NCBI RefSeq assembly: GCF_022763245.1
Contig: NZ_JALEGV010000037.1
Coordinates: 102,971 to 166,970, forward strand
Length of the DNA: 64,000 nt
DNA from: Oricola sp.
GTDB taxonomy: Bacteria > Pseudomonadota > Alphaproteobacteria > Rhizobiales > Rhizobiaceae
Reading direction: 5' to 3'
Of this stretch, positions 24,284 to 35,770 are shown piece after piece. Position numbers and translations under genes: made by a program. The notes beneath the pieces were generated by a model, which saw nothing but the letters and a program-made list of their open reading frames with translations, made no database searches and was not told the DNA's origin. Position 1 is the stretch's first letter, and each line of letters starts with the position of its first letter.

Positions 24284-25075
24284 TCAGCGCCGAAGCTTGC
24301 GCGCCCGCATGTGCAGGAAGATCGGCGCGATGCGCGTGTCGGCGACGGACGGCGCCGCGCGGGCGACCTCTTCGCTTGCGACCGGTTCGCCCATCGCCTC
24401 GATCATGAAGCCCGCGCCGACGACCATCGCGACCCAGTCCGACAGGGTGCGGTGGAAGCGCGGCACCTCGAAGGGCGCCACGGCGTCGCGCTCCTCCTGC
24501 GGGACGGCGGAAAACTTCCAGCGTTCGACGTCGCCATCCGTCGGTGTGAAATAGTCGCTGATCTCGACGGCATAGGCGTTGCCCTCCGCGTCGCGCAGCG
24601 TGCGCCGGCCGCCGGGCACGAAACACGGATGCAGGATGGAAAACTGCAGGAAGCCACCGGGACGGACGACCCGGAAGGCCTCGGCCAGCGCGGTGTCCTG
24701 GTCGGGCATGTCCATCAGCGACATGAAGGCGACCGCGAAATCGAAGGATCCGTCGGCAAAGGGCAGCCGCGAGGCGTCGCCGACCGTGAAATCGATGCCG
24801 AGCGGGTCGCGATCTTCGGCCTCGCGGGCATGGCGTATGAAGGTCGACGCTATGTCGATGCCGGTCATTCGCGCGCCTGCTTGCGCCACGGTTCGGGTAT
24901 TGGAGCCTTCGCCGCAGCCGATGTCGAGGCCGCGCATGCCGGCGACGTCCGGCAGCATGGCGAGAAAGGCGGGTGTGTTCAGCGCGTCGCGATAGACGTC
25001 GTAGCCGGCCCGCGACTGGCGCGTCCAGGTTTCGGCGTTGCGCTCCCAGTAGCGGCCGACATCCTCCGATTTCAC
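24284..25075 (-). CDS. SAM-dependent class I methyltransferase
   Basis: This 263-residue protein has a Methyltransf_11/25-type core: motif I in GLDIGCGEGSN (about residue 50), the acidic end of strand beta2 in TGIDIAS, DASRLPFADGSFD, and the post-core VVRPGGFLQFS. The target is not identifiable. I use the GTG at 25075, which has GGGAGACGT seven bases upstream and begins the typical SEDVGRYWERNAETW helix; the 12 codons before it are unsupported. The gene lies between IalB and tldD on the same strand. Confidence 0.84.
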   Translation of the reverse strand: MKSEDVGRYWERNAETWTRQSRAGYDVYRDALNTPAFLAMLPDVAGMRGLDIGCGEGSNTRTVAQAGARMTGIDIASTFIRHAREAEDRDPLGIDFTVGDASRLPFADGSFDFAVAFMSLMDMPDQDTALAEAFRVVRPGGFLQFSILHPCFVPGGRRTLRDAEGNAYAVEISDYFTPTDGDVERWKFSAVPQEERDAVAPFEVPRFHRTLSDWVAMVVGAGFMIEAMGEPVASEEVARAAPSVADTRIAPIFLHMRARKLRR

Positions 25076-25135
25076 GACACGTCTCCCTTCCGGCCGCAGC
25101 CGGCCGGTCACGTCATGCGCGATGCGATCATGCGG

Positions 25136-25804
25136 TTACGGCAGCGCGTTGTAGCCGTCGGTGAAGCCGGTCAGATCGACCGGGATGCCGATGCCTTCCT
25201 CGGGCGTCTGGAAGACGTAGAAGGTGGCGCTGTTGCCGCCCTGCAGCGAGCTGATCAGGGCGTCGTCGAGGATGACCTCGGCATAGCAGCCGTCGGTGAA
25301 GCAGCGCACGAAATAGGCGCGGCCGATATCCTTGCCGTCGATGTTGAGGCCGAGCCCGTTGGGGAGAAGCACGCCGAGGGGGGCCAGCACGCGCAGGATC
25401 TGCGCCTTGCGATCGGCAGTCTTCAGCACGACGACCGACAGGCCGAATTCCTCCCGGTCCGCGGCGATGACGTTCTGCATCAAAACGCATTGCTCGGAAG
25501 ACGCGCCGGGGGGCAGGTCGCAGACGATGGACCATGCCCCGTGAGTCGAGCGCACGCTGGACGGCTGCAGGGAGCGGCCGATCGTGTCCTGCGCAAAGGC
25601 GGGCACACCAGCGGCGAAGAGAGAGGCCAGCGCGACGAGAAACGCGACCGCGCGGCGCAGCCACGCCGACCGTCCATCCACCTGCCGGCGGCCGTCGCGG
25701 CCGGACTGCATGCGGTAGTCTGGGGCGGGCAGGAAGGTGTCGGTCATTGTCGGGCCAGGCTCTGCGCTTCGAATTCGTTCTGTGTCGGCTTCGGAGAGGC
25801 TCAT
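25136..25804 (-). CDS. Invasion-associated locus B (IalB) family protein
   Basis: The 222-residue product ends in a domain matching IalB-type proteins: WSIVCDLPPGASSEQCVLMQ, CFTDGCYAEVILDDALI, and FQTPEEGIGIPVDLTGF. A hydrophobic segment (AVAFLVALASLFAAGVPAFAQ) preceded by arginines forms a signal or anchor at about residues 50-75, so the C-terminal domain should be periplasmic, with paired cysteines likely disulfide-bonded. I chose ATG 25804, with AAGGAAG before it, which leaves an unusual 50-residue cytoplasmic lead; starts nearer the signal are possible. IalB was named for a Bartonella erythrocyte-invasion locus, but homologues are common in free-living rhizobia and their role is unclear. 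Confidence 0.8.
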   Translation of the reverse strand: MSLSEADTERIRSAEPGPTMTDTFLPAPDYRMQSGRDGRRQVDGRSAWLRRAVAFLVALASLFAAGVPAFAQDTIGRSLQPSSVRSTHGAWSIVCDLPPGASSEQCVLMQNVIAADREEFGLSVVVLKTADRKAQILRVLAPLGVLLPNGLGLNIDGKDIGRAYFVRCFTDGCYAEVILDDALISSLQGGNSATFYVFQTPEEGIGIPVDLTGFTDGYNALP

Positions 25805-26071
25805 TTCCACTTCCTTGAGGGAAGCCGAAAACGGCCCAACACGTCGGTCCGCCCTTTTAGCGCAGCCAGCGACGAAAGGGAAAGAAGCCGATTTCGCCTT
25901 CACACATGGTTTCTGGTCGAAATCAAGGCAGGGCGCGTTTTTTTGTCACGTCAGTGACTTGGCAAACACCGACAATTCGCCAATAAGCGCCCCGTGTGGC
26001 AGACGCGTTGCGCGCAAAAATGACGCATGGTTTCGACTTGTGTTCCAGTTGCGCGGAAATGCGGTCTGTGA

Positions 26072-26085
26072 TTGATACAGGTCAA
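26072..26085. promoter_or_regulatory. FNR/FixK-like box upstream of coxB
   Basis: TTGAT-ACAG-GTCAA differs in one base from the TTGAT-N4-ATCAA site bound by FNR and FixK proteins. It lies 60 bases before the coxB start. This is the position expected for oxygen-responsive control of the oxidase. The 340-base gap from 25805 to 26144 shows no gene. Confidence 0.5.
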
Positions 26086-26144
26086 TGACGGGCGGTCACC
26101 CGCGCGGCCGCGGCCCGGGCGTCCTGTGATTGGGAGTTACAAAC

Positions 26145-28708
<2,564 letters not shown>

Positions 28709-28732
28709 GGGCAACCGGGACAAACAGAACAC

Positions 28733-28759
28733 GCTGCCCGGTGCCATGCATCGGGCAGC
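28733..28759 (+). repeat. Hairpin between coxA and ctaB
   Basis: GCTGCCCG at 28733-28740 pairs with CGGGCAGC at 28752-28759 around an 11-base loop, in the 89-base gap after coxA. Without a T-run it is more likely a processing or stability element that favours coxBA message over the assembly genes. Confidence 0.5.
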
Positions 28760-28797
28760 AGCGTTAGAAAGAGGCCCTGCGGGGCGGAAATGAGCGA

Positions 28798-29727
28798 ATG
28801 TCGCTAGTCGATAACATCGAGAACGAAGCCGTCCGCGTCTCCGAGGCGCTGCCCGAGGACTATTTCGCGCTTCTCAAGCCGCGCGTGATGTCCCTGGTCG
28901 TCTTCACGGCCTTTGTCGGCATGATGCTCGCGCCGGGTTCGATCAATCCGCTGATCGCCTGCATCGCCATCCTGGCGATCGCTGTCGGCGGCGGCGCGTC
29001 GGGCGCATTGAACATGTGGTACGACGCCGACATCGACGCCGTGATGACCCGCACCAGGAAGCGCCCGATCCCGGCTGGCCGGATCGCGCGCGGCGAGGCG
29101 CTCGCCTTCGGGCTGATCCTGTCGGTCTTCGCGGTCCTGACCCTCGGCACGCTGACCAACTGGGTCGCCGGCGGCCTGCTCGCCTTCACCATATTCTTCT
29201 ACGCCGTCATCTACACCATGTGGCTGAAACGCTCGACACCGCAGAACATCGTCATCGGCGGCGCGGCGGGCGCTTTCCCGCCCATGATCGGGTGGGCTGC
29301 GGTGACCGGCGGCATCAGCCTGGAAAGCGTGATCCTGTTCCTGATCATCTTTCTTTGGACGCCGCCGCATTTCTGGGCGCTGGCGCTGTTCAAGCTGCGC
29401 GACTACGACATGGCCAATGTGCCGATGCTGCCCAACGTCGCCGGCGAACGCCACACCAAGCTGCAGATCGTCGTCTATTCGGTCGTGCTGACGGCGATTG
29501 CCGTCGCCCCATGGCCGCTCGGCTTCGCCGGTCCGGCCTATGGCTTTACCGCCGTGCTGCTCGGCGCGAATTTCCTGCGTCATGCCGTGAACGTCTGGCG
29601 CATGCCCGACGGTGACGCGACCATGATCCCGGCCAAGAAATTGTTCGGCTTTTCGCTCGTCTATCTGGCGGCGCTGTTCACGGTGATGCTGGCCGAGGCG
29701 CTCGTCTCCATGGTGATGGCGTGGTGA
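28798..29727 (+). CDS. ctaB: Protoheme IX farnesyltransferase
   Basis: This 309-residue UbiA-family prenyltransferase attaches farnesyl to protoheme to make heme O, the precursor of heme A for subunit I. The two Asp-rich sites are N-M-W-Y-D-A-D-I-D (NMWYDADID, about residue 75) and a second in the YDMAN loop (about 202), with [13 protein letters not shown] between them. About nine membrane helices are visible. It follows coxA by 89 bases and precedes a 54-residue oxidase-associated protein by 5 bases. The length matches the family. Confidence 0.95.
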   Translation: MSLVDNIENEAVRVSEALPEDYFALLKPRVMSLVVFTAFVGMMLAPGSINPLIACIAILAIAVGGGASGALNMWYDADIDAVMTRTRKRPIPAGRIARGEALAFGLILSVFAVLTLGTLTNWVAGGLLAFTIFFYAVIYTMWLKRSTPQNIVIGGAAGAFPPMIGWAAVTGGISLESVILFLIIFLWTPPHFWALALFKLRDYDMANVPMLPNVAGERHTKLQIVVYSVVLTAIAVAPWPLGFAGPAYGFTAVLLGANFLRHAVNVWRMPDGDATMIPAKKLFGFSLVYLAALFTVMLAEALVSMVMAW

Positions 29728-29732
29728 CGGCG

Positions 29733-29897
29733 ATGAGCGACGACAAGCCCGAAATGGTCGAACTGACCGACGTGCAGAAGAAGGCGCAGCGCCGGCGTTC
29801 GATCGCCATCGGCATCGTGCTCGCCGCATTCGTGATCATCGTCTATGTCGGCTCCTGGGCCAAGATGGGCGCTTCGATACTCGATCGGCCGATGTGA
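29733..29897 (+). CDS. Small oxidase-operon membrane protein (CoxF/CtaF-like)
   Basis: This 54-residue product has a charged N-terminus (EMVELTDVQKKAQRRRS) and one membrane helix (IAIGIVLAAFVIIVYVGSW). A small single-helix protein is commonly encoded at this exact place, between ctaB and ctaG, in rhizobial and rhodobacterial oxidase operons; its function is not established. ATG 29733 is five bases after ctaB, and its stop is ten bases before ctaG, so it is translated within the operon. Confidence 0.75.
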   Translation: MSDDKPEMVELTDVQKKAQRRRSIAIGIVLAAFVIIVYVGSWAKMGASILDRPM

Positions 29898-29907
29898 CGG
29901 GGACGTG

Positions 29908-30513
29908 ATGGCTCAAGACGGAAAGACCACGAAAGCGAGCCGCCGCAACGGCCTTGTCGCCGCGATCGGCATCGGCATGGTCGTCGGCATGGTCGGCATG
30001 GCCTATGCCTCCGTGCCGCTCTACCGCATCTTCTGCCAGGTCACCGGCTATGGCGGCACCACCCAGCGCGCCCAGACCGCGGGCATCAAGGTTCTCGACA
30101 AGACGATCAAGGTGCGGTTCGACGCCAACACCGCCGCCGACGTGAACTGGGACTTCAAGCCGAAGCAGCGTGAAGTCGAACTCAGGATCGGCGAGACCAT
30201 GCAGGTCGCTTATTCGGCGCACAACAATTCAGTTCGCCCCGCGACCAGCACGGCGACCTTCAACGTAACGCCGCAGGCAGCTGGCGCCTACTTCAACAAG
30301 ATCGAGTGTTTCTGCTTCACCGAGCAGACGCTGCAGCCCGGCGAAACCGCCGACATGCCGATCGTGTTCTTCATCGATCCCGACATCGTGGACTCCGAAG
30401 AACTGAAGGACATTTCCACCATCACGCTCTCCTACACCTTCTTTGCTGTTGACGATCCCGGGCCGGTCGCGCAATCAGTCACGAAGGCGGACGAGACGAA
30501 AACCATACGATAA
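29908..30513 (+). CDS. ctaG: Cytochrome c oxidase assembly protein CtaG/Cox11
   Basis: This 201-residue copper chaperone inserts CuB into subunit I. It has one N-terminal membrane helix (about residues 15-37) and a periplasmic immunoglobulin-like domain with the copper-binding CFCF (in KIECFCFTEQTL). A membrane-proximal cysteine lies in YRIFCQVTGYGG. The start is ATG 29908; the frame is open 21 codons upstream, but that part overlaps the small membrane protein and is not family-like. coxC follows 15 bases later. Confidence 0.95.
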   Translation: MAQDGKTTKASRRNGLVAAIGIGMVVGMVGMAYASVPLYRIFCQVTGYGGTTQRAQTAGIKVLDKTIKVRFDANTAADVNWDFKPKQREVELRIGETMQVAYSAHNNSVRPATSTATFNVTPQAAGAYFNKIECFCFTEQTLQPGETADMPIVFFIDPDIVDSEELKDISTITLSYTFFAVDDPGPVAQSVTKADETKTIR

Positions 30514-30528
30514 CTCGGGGATAGGCTT

Positions 30529-31404
30529 ATGGCCGACGCACACACCAAACATCATGATTACCACATCATCGATCCGAGCCCCTGGCCACTGATGGGCTCG
30601 ATCGGCGCGCTGATCATGGCGATCGGCGGCATCGGCTGGATGCAGGCGCTGAAGGGCAACGAGTTCGGCCTTCTCGGGCTTCCGCTGTCCAACCCCTGGG
30701 TCTTCTTCATCGGCCTGCTGGTCGTGCTCTACACCATGTTCGGCTGGTGGGGCGACACCATCAAGGAAGCCCATCAGGGTCATCACACCCGCGTCGTGTC
30801 GCTGCATCTGCGCTACGGCATGATCATGTTCATCGCGTCGGAAGTGATGTTCTTCGTCGCGTGGTTCTGGGCGGTCTTCGACGCCAGCCTGTTCTACGAC
30901 GAGGCGCGCCAGTTCTCGCGACTGGCCTATACGGGCGGCACGTGGCCGCCGCAGGGCCTGGAAGTGCTCGATCCGCTGCACCTGCCGCTCTACAACACGG
31001 TTATCCTGCTCCTCTCGGGCACGACGGTCACCTGGGCGCACCATGCGCTGCTGCACAATGATCGCCAAGGCCTCAAGTGGGGCCTGGCGATCACGATTCT
31101 GCTCGGCATCCTGTTCTCCAGCGTGCAGGCCTACGAATACGCGCATGCGCCCTATTCCTTCTCCGGTTCGCTCTACGGCGCGACTTTCTTCATGGCGACG
31201 GGCTTCCACGGGTTCCACGTGTTGGTCGGCACGATCTTCCTGCTGGTCTGCTTCTTCCGGGCCCTGGCCGGGGACTTCACGCCGAAGCAGCATTTCGGCT
31301 TCGAGGCGGCGGCCTGGTACTGGCACTTCGTCGATGTTGTCTGGCTGTTCCTGTTCTTCGTGATCTATGTCTGGGGTTCCTGGGGCGCGCCGCTCGCGCA
31401 TTGA
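30529..31404 (+). CDS. coxC: Cytochrome c oxidase subunit III
   Basis: This 291-residue subunit III has seven membrane helices and the family's conserved pieces: HDYHIIDPSPWPLMGS near the start, EVMFFVAWFWAVF with the carboxylate facing the lipid pool, VTWAHHALL, TGFHGFHVLVG, and a C-terminal WYWHFVDVVWLFLF. It stabilises the catalytic core and its proton uptake. It ends the plus-strand core of the oxidase operon, and a hairpin terminator lies 29 bases after its stop. Confidence 0.97.
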   Translation: MADAHTKHHDYHIIDPSPWPLMGSIGALIMAIGGIGWMQALKGNEFGLLGLPLSNPWVFFIGLLVVLYTMFGWWGDTIKEAHQGHHTRVVSLHLRYGMIMFIASEVMFFVAWFWAVFDASLFYDEARQFSRLAYTGGTWPPQGLEVLDPLHLPLYNTVILLLSGTTVTWAHHALLHNDRQGLKWGLAITILLGILFSSVQAYEYAHAPYSFSGSLYGATFFMATGFHGFHVLVGTIFLLVCFFRALAGDFTPKQHFGFEAAAWYWHFVDVVWLFLFFVIYVWGSWGAPLAH

Positions 31405-31432
31405 TGATCGACCATCGACCTGAATTGAGTGA

Positions 31433-31464
31433 GGGCGGCCGTGGCGACACGGCCGCCCTTCGCA
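31433..31464 (+). terminator. Hairpin terminator at the end of the oxidase operon
   Basis: GGGCGGCCGTG at 31433-31443 pairs perfectly with CACGGCCGCCC at 31448-31458 around the tetraloop GCGA, followed by TTCGCATTT. An 11-bp GC stem closed by a GNRA loop just after coxC is a good intrinsic terminator even though the T-run is interrupted. Confidence 0.72.
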
Positions 31465-31490
31465 TTTGACCCCGAAGACGGAGCAGGCAT

Positions 31491-31775
31491 ATGACGGACA
31501 TTCGCGAGGAAGTGACGAAATCCGGTGGGCGATACGTCGCGACGGTGGTTGGCCACGAATCCGAAATGACCTATTCGCGTGTGTCGCCGCGGCTGATCAT
31601 CATCGACCACACTGATGTGCCGGACGCGCTACGCGGCAAGGGCGTCGGGCAGGCGCTTGCCCTCCACGCCGTGGAGGCGGCGCGCGCCGGGGGCTGGAAG
31701 ATCATCCCGCTATGCCCGTTCTTCAAGGCGCAGTCGCTGCGCCATCCGGAATGGGAAGACGTCATCAACAAGTGA
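31491..31775 (+). CDS. Small GNAT-type N-acetyltransferase (YjdJ-like)
   Basis: This 94-residue protein is a minimal GCN5-related acetyltransferase. It has the acetyl-CoA loop in LRGKGVGQALALHAVE, followed by CPFFKAQSLRHPEW, which is typical of the short Acetyltransf_CG group whose cysteine is implied in catalysis. The acceptor is unknown. It sits between coxC and SURF1, a place where many rhizobia carry a DUF983 gene instead. Its own ATG has a GGAGCAG site, and it follows the coxC terminator, so it may have separate expression. Confidence 0.85.
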   Translation: MTDIREEVTKSGGRYVATVVGHESEMTYSRVSPRLIIIDHTDVPDALRGKGVGQALALHAVEAARAGGWKIIPLCPFFKAQSLRHPEWEDVINK

Positions 31776-31879
31776 CGGGCACGATCACGCGGCCGCGGCA
31801 TCGCGCGGTGTCGATCCGGCGGCCATGATCGTGATACATGGCTTGCGCAACAGATCGGCCGACGATCGAGGAGTCTTAC

Positions 31880-32632
31880 GTGGCAGCACCGCAAACGCAG
31901 ACCGAGTGGCAGGGCGGGCGCCGAGGCTTTCCCTGGCTTCTGGTGGTCTCGACACTTGTCGCGCTGGCGATCCTCATCTCGCTCGGCAACTGGCAGGTCC
32001 GCCGGCTGGCCTGGAAGGAAGGTCTGCTTGCGACGATCGACACGCGCATCCACGCCGAGCCGGTCCCGCTGGCGCAGGTTCTCTCCAAGATGCTCTCTGG
32101 CGACGATGTCGAATATCTGCCGGTCACACTGAAGGGCACTTTCCTTCCGGAAACCGAGCAGCACGTCCTGTCGACCTGGAAGGGCGTCTCTGGCTGGAAC
32201 CTGTACCAGCCGCTGCGGCTGGAGGACGGCGCGATCCTCTTCGTCAATCGCGGCTTCGTGCCCTATGACCGCAAGGACCCGGCGACGCGCCCGGAGAGCC
32301 TTGCGCAGGGCGAGCAGGTCATCACCGGGCTCTCGCGCCTGCCACTCGACGAAAAGCCGTCCTTCCTCGTGCCGGAGAACGACCCGGTGAAGAACCAGTA
32401 TCACTGGAAGGATCTTACCGCGATGACCGTTGCCGCAGGGCTGACGGGCGAGACAGTGCTGCCGCTTTTCGTCGATGCCGGCCCCTATGCCGATCCGAGG
32501 CGACTGCCGATCGGCGGGGTCACCAATATCGACCTGCCCAACAGCCACCTGCAATATGCCGCGACATGGTATGGTCTGGCAGCCGCGCTTCTCGCGGTGT
32601 CGGGCGTCTTCCTGTGGCGGCGGCGGCGATAG
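31880..32632 (+). CDS. SURF1 family cytochrome oxidase biogenesis protein
   Basis: This 250-residue protein has the SURF1 plan: one membrane helix near each end (about 19-37 and 226-243) and a periplasmic domain with GNWQVRRLAWKE, VNRGFVP and the C-terminal NSHLQYAATWYGLA. SURF1 helps deliver heme A to oxidase subunit I. I chose GTG 31880 because GAGGAG lies eight bases upstream; an ATG at 31838 in the same frame has no such site and would put the RBS inside the gene. It follows the GNAT gene by about 100 bases. Confidence 0.92.
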   Translation: MAAPQTQTEWQGGRRGFPWLLVVSTLVALAILISLGNWQVRRLAWKEGLLATIDTRIHAEPVPLAQVLSKMLSGDDVEYLPVTLKGTFLPETEQHVLSTWKGVSGWNLYQPLRLEDGAILFVNRGFVPYDRKDPATRPESLAQGEQVITGLSRLPLDEKPSFLVPENDPVKNQYHWKDLTAMTVAAGLTGETVLPLFVDAGPYADPRRLPIGGVTNIDLPNSHLQYAATWYGLAAALLAVSGVFLWRRRR

Positions 32633-32875
32633 CACTACCGCCCACAGTGGGCTGAATCGTTCAGTCGATCGCCGTTCTGGCGACTTTGCCTCTGGGTGGG
32701 CACCACGGGGCGTCTTGGCGATGCAAGGGAGCGGTTGCTGCCGTACGTGCATCTTTCGTTTTCTGCTGAAACGCCTCAGCGAAGGATCTGGTTGTTCTCT
32801 CCGGCATACTCATCAGCCGCCAATCGCCCCCGAACGACGCTTGACACCCGCGCCACCCGATCCCTAATCACGGCA

Positions 32876-33886
32876 ATGAACATCTCTGCCAAACCTCCCC
32901 TCACGATCCGCCTGTGCGAGCCGCGCGGCTTCTGCGCTGGTGTCGATCGGGCGATCCAGATCGTCGTGTTGGCGCTGAAGAAATACGGCGCGCCCGTCTA
33001 TGTGCGTCATGAGATCGTGCACAATCGCTTCGTCGTCGACGGCCTGCGCGATCGTGGCGCCGTCTTCGTGAAGGAGCTCGGCGACATCCCGGCCGAGCAT
33101 CGCGACCGGCCGGTCGTGTTCTCGGCGCATGGCGTGCCGAAATCGGTGCCGGCGGACGCCGAGAACCGGCACATGTTCTATCTCGACGCGACCTGTCCGC
33201 TGGTCTCCAAGGTGCACAAACAGGCGATGCGCCATCAGCGCCTCGGCCGCCACGTGCTCTTGATCGGTCATGCCGGCCATCCCGAGGTCATTGGCACGAT
33301 GGGTCAGTTGCCGGAAGGCGCCGTGACGCTGGTCGAAACGGTCGAGCAGGTGAACGGCCTTTCCGTGCCGGACGAGGACAATCTCGGCTACGTAACCCAG
33401 ACGACGCTCTCCGTGGATGACACAGCTGACATTGTCGCGGCGCTTGAAGCGCGCTATCCCGCGCTGACGCCGCCATCGTCGGAATCCATCTGCTACGCCA
33501 CGACGAACCGCCAGGAGGCGGTGAAAATGGCCGCGCCCGGCACAGACCTGTTCCTGATCGTCGGTGCGCCGAACTCGTCGAACTCGCGCCGCCTTGTCGA
33601 GGTCGCCAAGCGGCACGGCGCGGCAGAGGCGTTGCTGGTCCAGCGCGCAGACGAAATCGACTGGGGGCGGCTCGACGCGGTTTCCGCCGTCGGCCTGTCG
33701 GCGGGCGCCTCGGCGCCCGAGATCGTCGTCCAGGAGATCATCGACGCCTTCCGCGCCCGGTTCGACGTCACGGTCGATCTCGCGCTCACCGTCGAGGAGA
33801 CGGAAAACTTTCCGGTCATGCGAGACCTGCGCGACACCGAACTCGCTTCGGCCGACATGGCCTTCCTCAACGGCGCGGATCGCTGA
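32876..33886 (+). CDS. ispH: 4-hydroxy-3-methylbut-2-enyl diphosphate reductase
   Basis: This 336-residue iron-sulfur enzyme performs the last step of the methylerythritol phosphate pathway, giving isopentenyl and dimethylallyl diphosphate. The three cluster ligands are Cys20 ([11 protein letters not shown]), Cys107 ([11 protein letters not shown]) and Cys206 ([11 protein letters not shown]), with GHAGHPEV and [12 protein letters not shown] as substrate loops. I set the start at ATG 32876, where family similarity begins; 60 further in-frame codons upstream look noncoding. thrB starts four bases after its stop, so ispH, thrB and rnhA form an operon. Confidence 0.96.
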   Translation: MNISAKPPLTIRLCEPRGFCAGVDRAIQIVVLALKKYGAPVYVRHEIVHNRFVVDGLRDRGAVFVKELGDIPAEHRDRPVVFSAHGVPKSVPADAENRHMFYLDATCPLVSKVHKQAMRHQRLGRHVLLIGHAGHPEVIGTMGQLPEGAVTLVETVEQVNGLSVPDEDNLGYVTQTTLSVDDTADIVAALEARYPALTPPSSESICYATTNRQEAVKMAAPGTDLFLIVGAPNSSNSRRLVEVAKRHGAAEALLVQRADEIDWGRLDAVSAVGLSAGASAPEIVVQEIIDAFRARFDVTVDLALTVEETENFPVMRDLRDTELASADMAFLNGADR

Positions 33887-33889
33887 CCC

Positions 33890-34852
33890 ATGGCTGTCTA
33901 CACCGACATCACCGAGTCCGAACTCGGCGCGTTTCTGGCCGGCTACGACGTCGGCGAACTGCAATCCTATCGCGGCATCGCCGAGGGCGTGGAGAACTCC
34001 AACTTCCTCGTCCACACGACGACGGGCCAGTTCATCTTGACGCTCTACGAGAAGCGGGTGAACCGGGACGAACTGCCGTTCTTTCTCGGTCTCATGCAGC
34101 ATCTGGCGACGCATGGCATTTCCTGCCCGCTGCCGGTGAAGCGCCGCGACGGCGGCACGCTGGGCGAATTGGCTGGGCGGCCCGCGGCAATGGTGACGTT
34201 TCTGGAAGGCATCTGGCTGCGTCGGCCGCAACCCGTCCATTGCGCCGAGGTCGGCCGTGGCCTGGCCGAGATGCATCTGGCGGCCGACAGCTTCACGATG
34301 ACGCGCCGCAACGGCCTGACCCTGGAGGACTGGCGGCCGCTCTGGGAGAAGGCCCGCGACCATGCTGACGGTATCGAGCCGATGCTCCGAACGGAGACGG
34401 AGGCGCTTCTCGATCAACTGGAGGCGCAGTGGCCGCGTGACCTGCCGCAGGGCGTCATCCATGCGGACCTCTTCCCGGACAATGTCTTCTTCCTCGGCGA
34501 CCGGCTGTCAGGGTTCATCGACTTCTATTTCGCCTGCAACGACGCCTTCGCCTACGATCTGGCCGTCTGCCTGAATGCATGGTGCTTCGAGCGGGATCAC
34601 GCCTTCAACGTGACCAAGGGCAAGGCCTTCCTTAACGCCTACAACGCCGTGCGACCGCTGACCGACGCGGAGGTCGACGCCTTGCCGATCCTGTCGGCGG
34701 GGGCGGCGCTGCGTTTCATGCTGACGCGGCTCTATGATTGGGTGATGACGCCGGAGGGATCGCTGGTGGTCAAGAAAGACCCGCTGGAATATCTGGCCAA
34801 GATGCGCTTCCACCGCCAGGTGCGCGCCGCCAGCGAATACGGACTGGACTGA
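33890..34852 (+). CDS. thrB: Homoserine kinase (ThrB, aminoglycoside-phosphotransferase fold)
   Basis: This 320-residue kinase phosphorylates homoserine in threonine synthesis. It is the alphaproteobacterial type with an APH-like fold: the N-terminal [14 protein letters not shown], the catalytic loop [13 protein letters not shown] (Asp near residue 197), and the metal-binding [11 protein letters not shown]. The partner enzyme threonine synthase is encoded separately at 42924. It starts four bases after ispH and its stop overlaps the rnhA start by one base (TGATG). Confidence 0.95.
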   Translation: MAVYTDITESELGAFLAGYDVGELQSYRGIAEGVENSNFLVHTTTGQFILTLYEKRVNRDELPFFLGLMQHLATHGISCPLPVKRRDGGTLGELAGRPAAMVTFLEGIWLRRPQPVHCAEVGRGLAEMHLAADSFTMTRRNGLTLEDWRPLWEKARDHADGIEPMLRTETEALLDQLEAQWPRDLPQGVIHADLFPDNVFFLGDRLSGFIDFYFACNDAFAYDLAVCLNAWCFERDHAFNVTKGKAFLNAYNAVRPLTDAEVDALPILSAGAALRFMLTRLYDWVMTPEGSLVVKKDPLEYLAKMRFHRQVRAASEYGLD

Positions 34853-35298
34853 TGACTGGCAAGACGATCGAGATCTTCACCGACGGCGCATGCTCCGGCA
34901 ACCCGGGACCGGGCGGCTGGGGCGCGATCCTGCGCTACAACGGCACCGAGAAGGAGCTGAACGGCGGCGAGGCGAAGACCACCAACAATCGTATGGAACT
35001 GTTGGCGGCGATCCGCGCGCTGGAGGCGCTGAAGGGCGGGCCGCATCGCATCGAGCTCTACACGGATTCTTCCTATGTGAAAGACGGCATCTCCGGCTGG
35101 ATCCATGGCTGGAAGCGCAATGGCTGGAAGACGGCGGCCAAGAAGCCGGTGAAAAACGCCGAACTTTGGCAGGAGCTCGACGCGCTGACGCATCGCCACG
35201 AGATCAGTTGGCATTGGGTCAAGGGCCATGCCGGCCACCCCGAAAACGAACGTGCCGACGAACTAGCGCGAGAGGGCATGAAGCCTTTCAAGGGCTGA
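34852..35298 (+). CDS. rnhA: Ribonuclease HI
   Basis: This 148-residue enzyme cuts RNA in RNA-DNA hybrids. The full active site is present: Asp11 ([14 protein letters not shown]), Glu49 ([11 protein letters not shown]), Asp72 ([12 protein letters not shown]) and Asp136 ([10 protein letters not shown]), with the basic protrusion [12 protein letters not shown] for substrate grip. Its ATG overlaps the last base of the thrB stop, indicating translational coupling. The frame open upstream to 34738 is inside thrB and was not used. Confidence 0.96.
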   Translation: MTGKTIEIFTDGACSGNPGPGGWGAILRYNGTEKELNGGEAKTTNNRMELLAAIRALEALKGGPHRIELYTDSSYVKDGISGWIHGWKRNGWKTAAKKPVKNAELWQELDALTHRHEISWHWVKGHAGHPENERADELAREGMKPFKG

Positions 35299-35356
35299 GA
35301 TGTTGGCGGCGGCAAATTGTCAGGCGCTGAAGGCTGAGCCACGGGGGAGACGCTTC

Positions 35357-35764
35357 ATGAGAATGGTGGTTCTGGCTTCGCTGGCCGTGTTCGCCTCGGG
35401 CGTTTCTCCCGCTGCGCTGGCGCAACAGGGGCCAGTCAGCGCGGCTGTGAAACGTTCTGTCACGCCGCTGAAATCGAACGAGTTCTGGCTTCAGGTCGCA
35501 AGCCGACAGACCCTGCCGGATGCGATCGAATTGGCCGAGCACTATGCGCCGCACTTTCCCAGGACTGCCGTGCTGCAGGCGCCGAACGGCTGGTACGCCA
35601 TCATCGTCGACGTGGTCGAGAACGGCGCTGTGAAGGACCCGCTGGCACGTTTGAAACAGGAAGGCCGCATTCCGGACGATAGCTATGCGACGCCCGGAAA
35701 GACGTTCTTGTGGATCGCCTGGCCGGCGATAGACCCCTACGCGCCGGTGACCGGCGTCAACTGA
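35357..35764 (+). CDS. Secreted SPOR-like hypothetical protein
   Basis: This 135-residue protein starts with a signal peptide (MRMVVLASLAVFASG, cleavage after ALAQ near residue 23). The mature part has one small domain with FWLQVASRQTLPDAIELA and a GWYAIIVDVV strand, which resembles a SPOR-type repeat (a peptidoglycan-binding fold), though the match is by eye only. It follows rnhA by 58 bases and may share its transcript. The start was chosen for the signal sequence; 19 in-frame codons upstream were dropped. Confidence 0.65.
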   Translation: MRMVVLASLAVFASGVSPAALAQQGPVSAAVKRSVTPLKSNEFWLQVASRQTLPDAIELAEHYAPHFPRTAVLQAPNGWYAIIVDVVENGAVKDPLARLKQEGRIPDDSYATPGKTFLWIAWPAIDPYAPVTGVN

Positions 35765-35770
35765 GCGATT

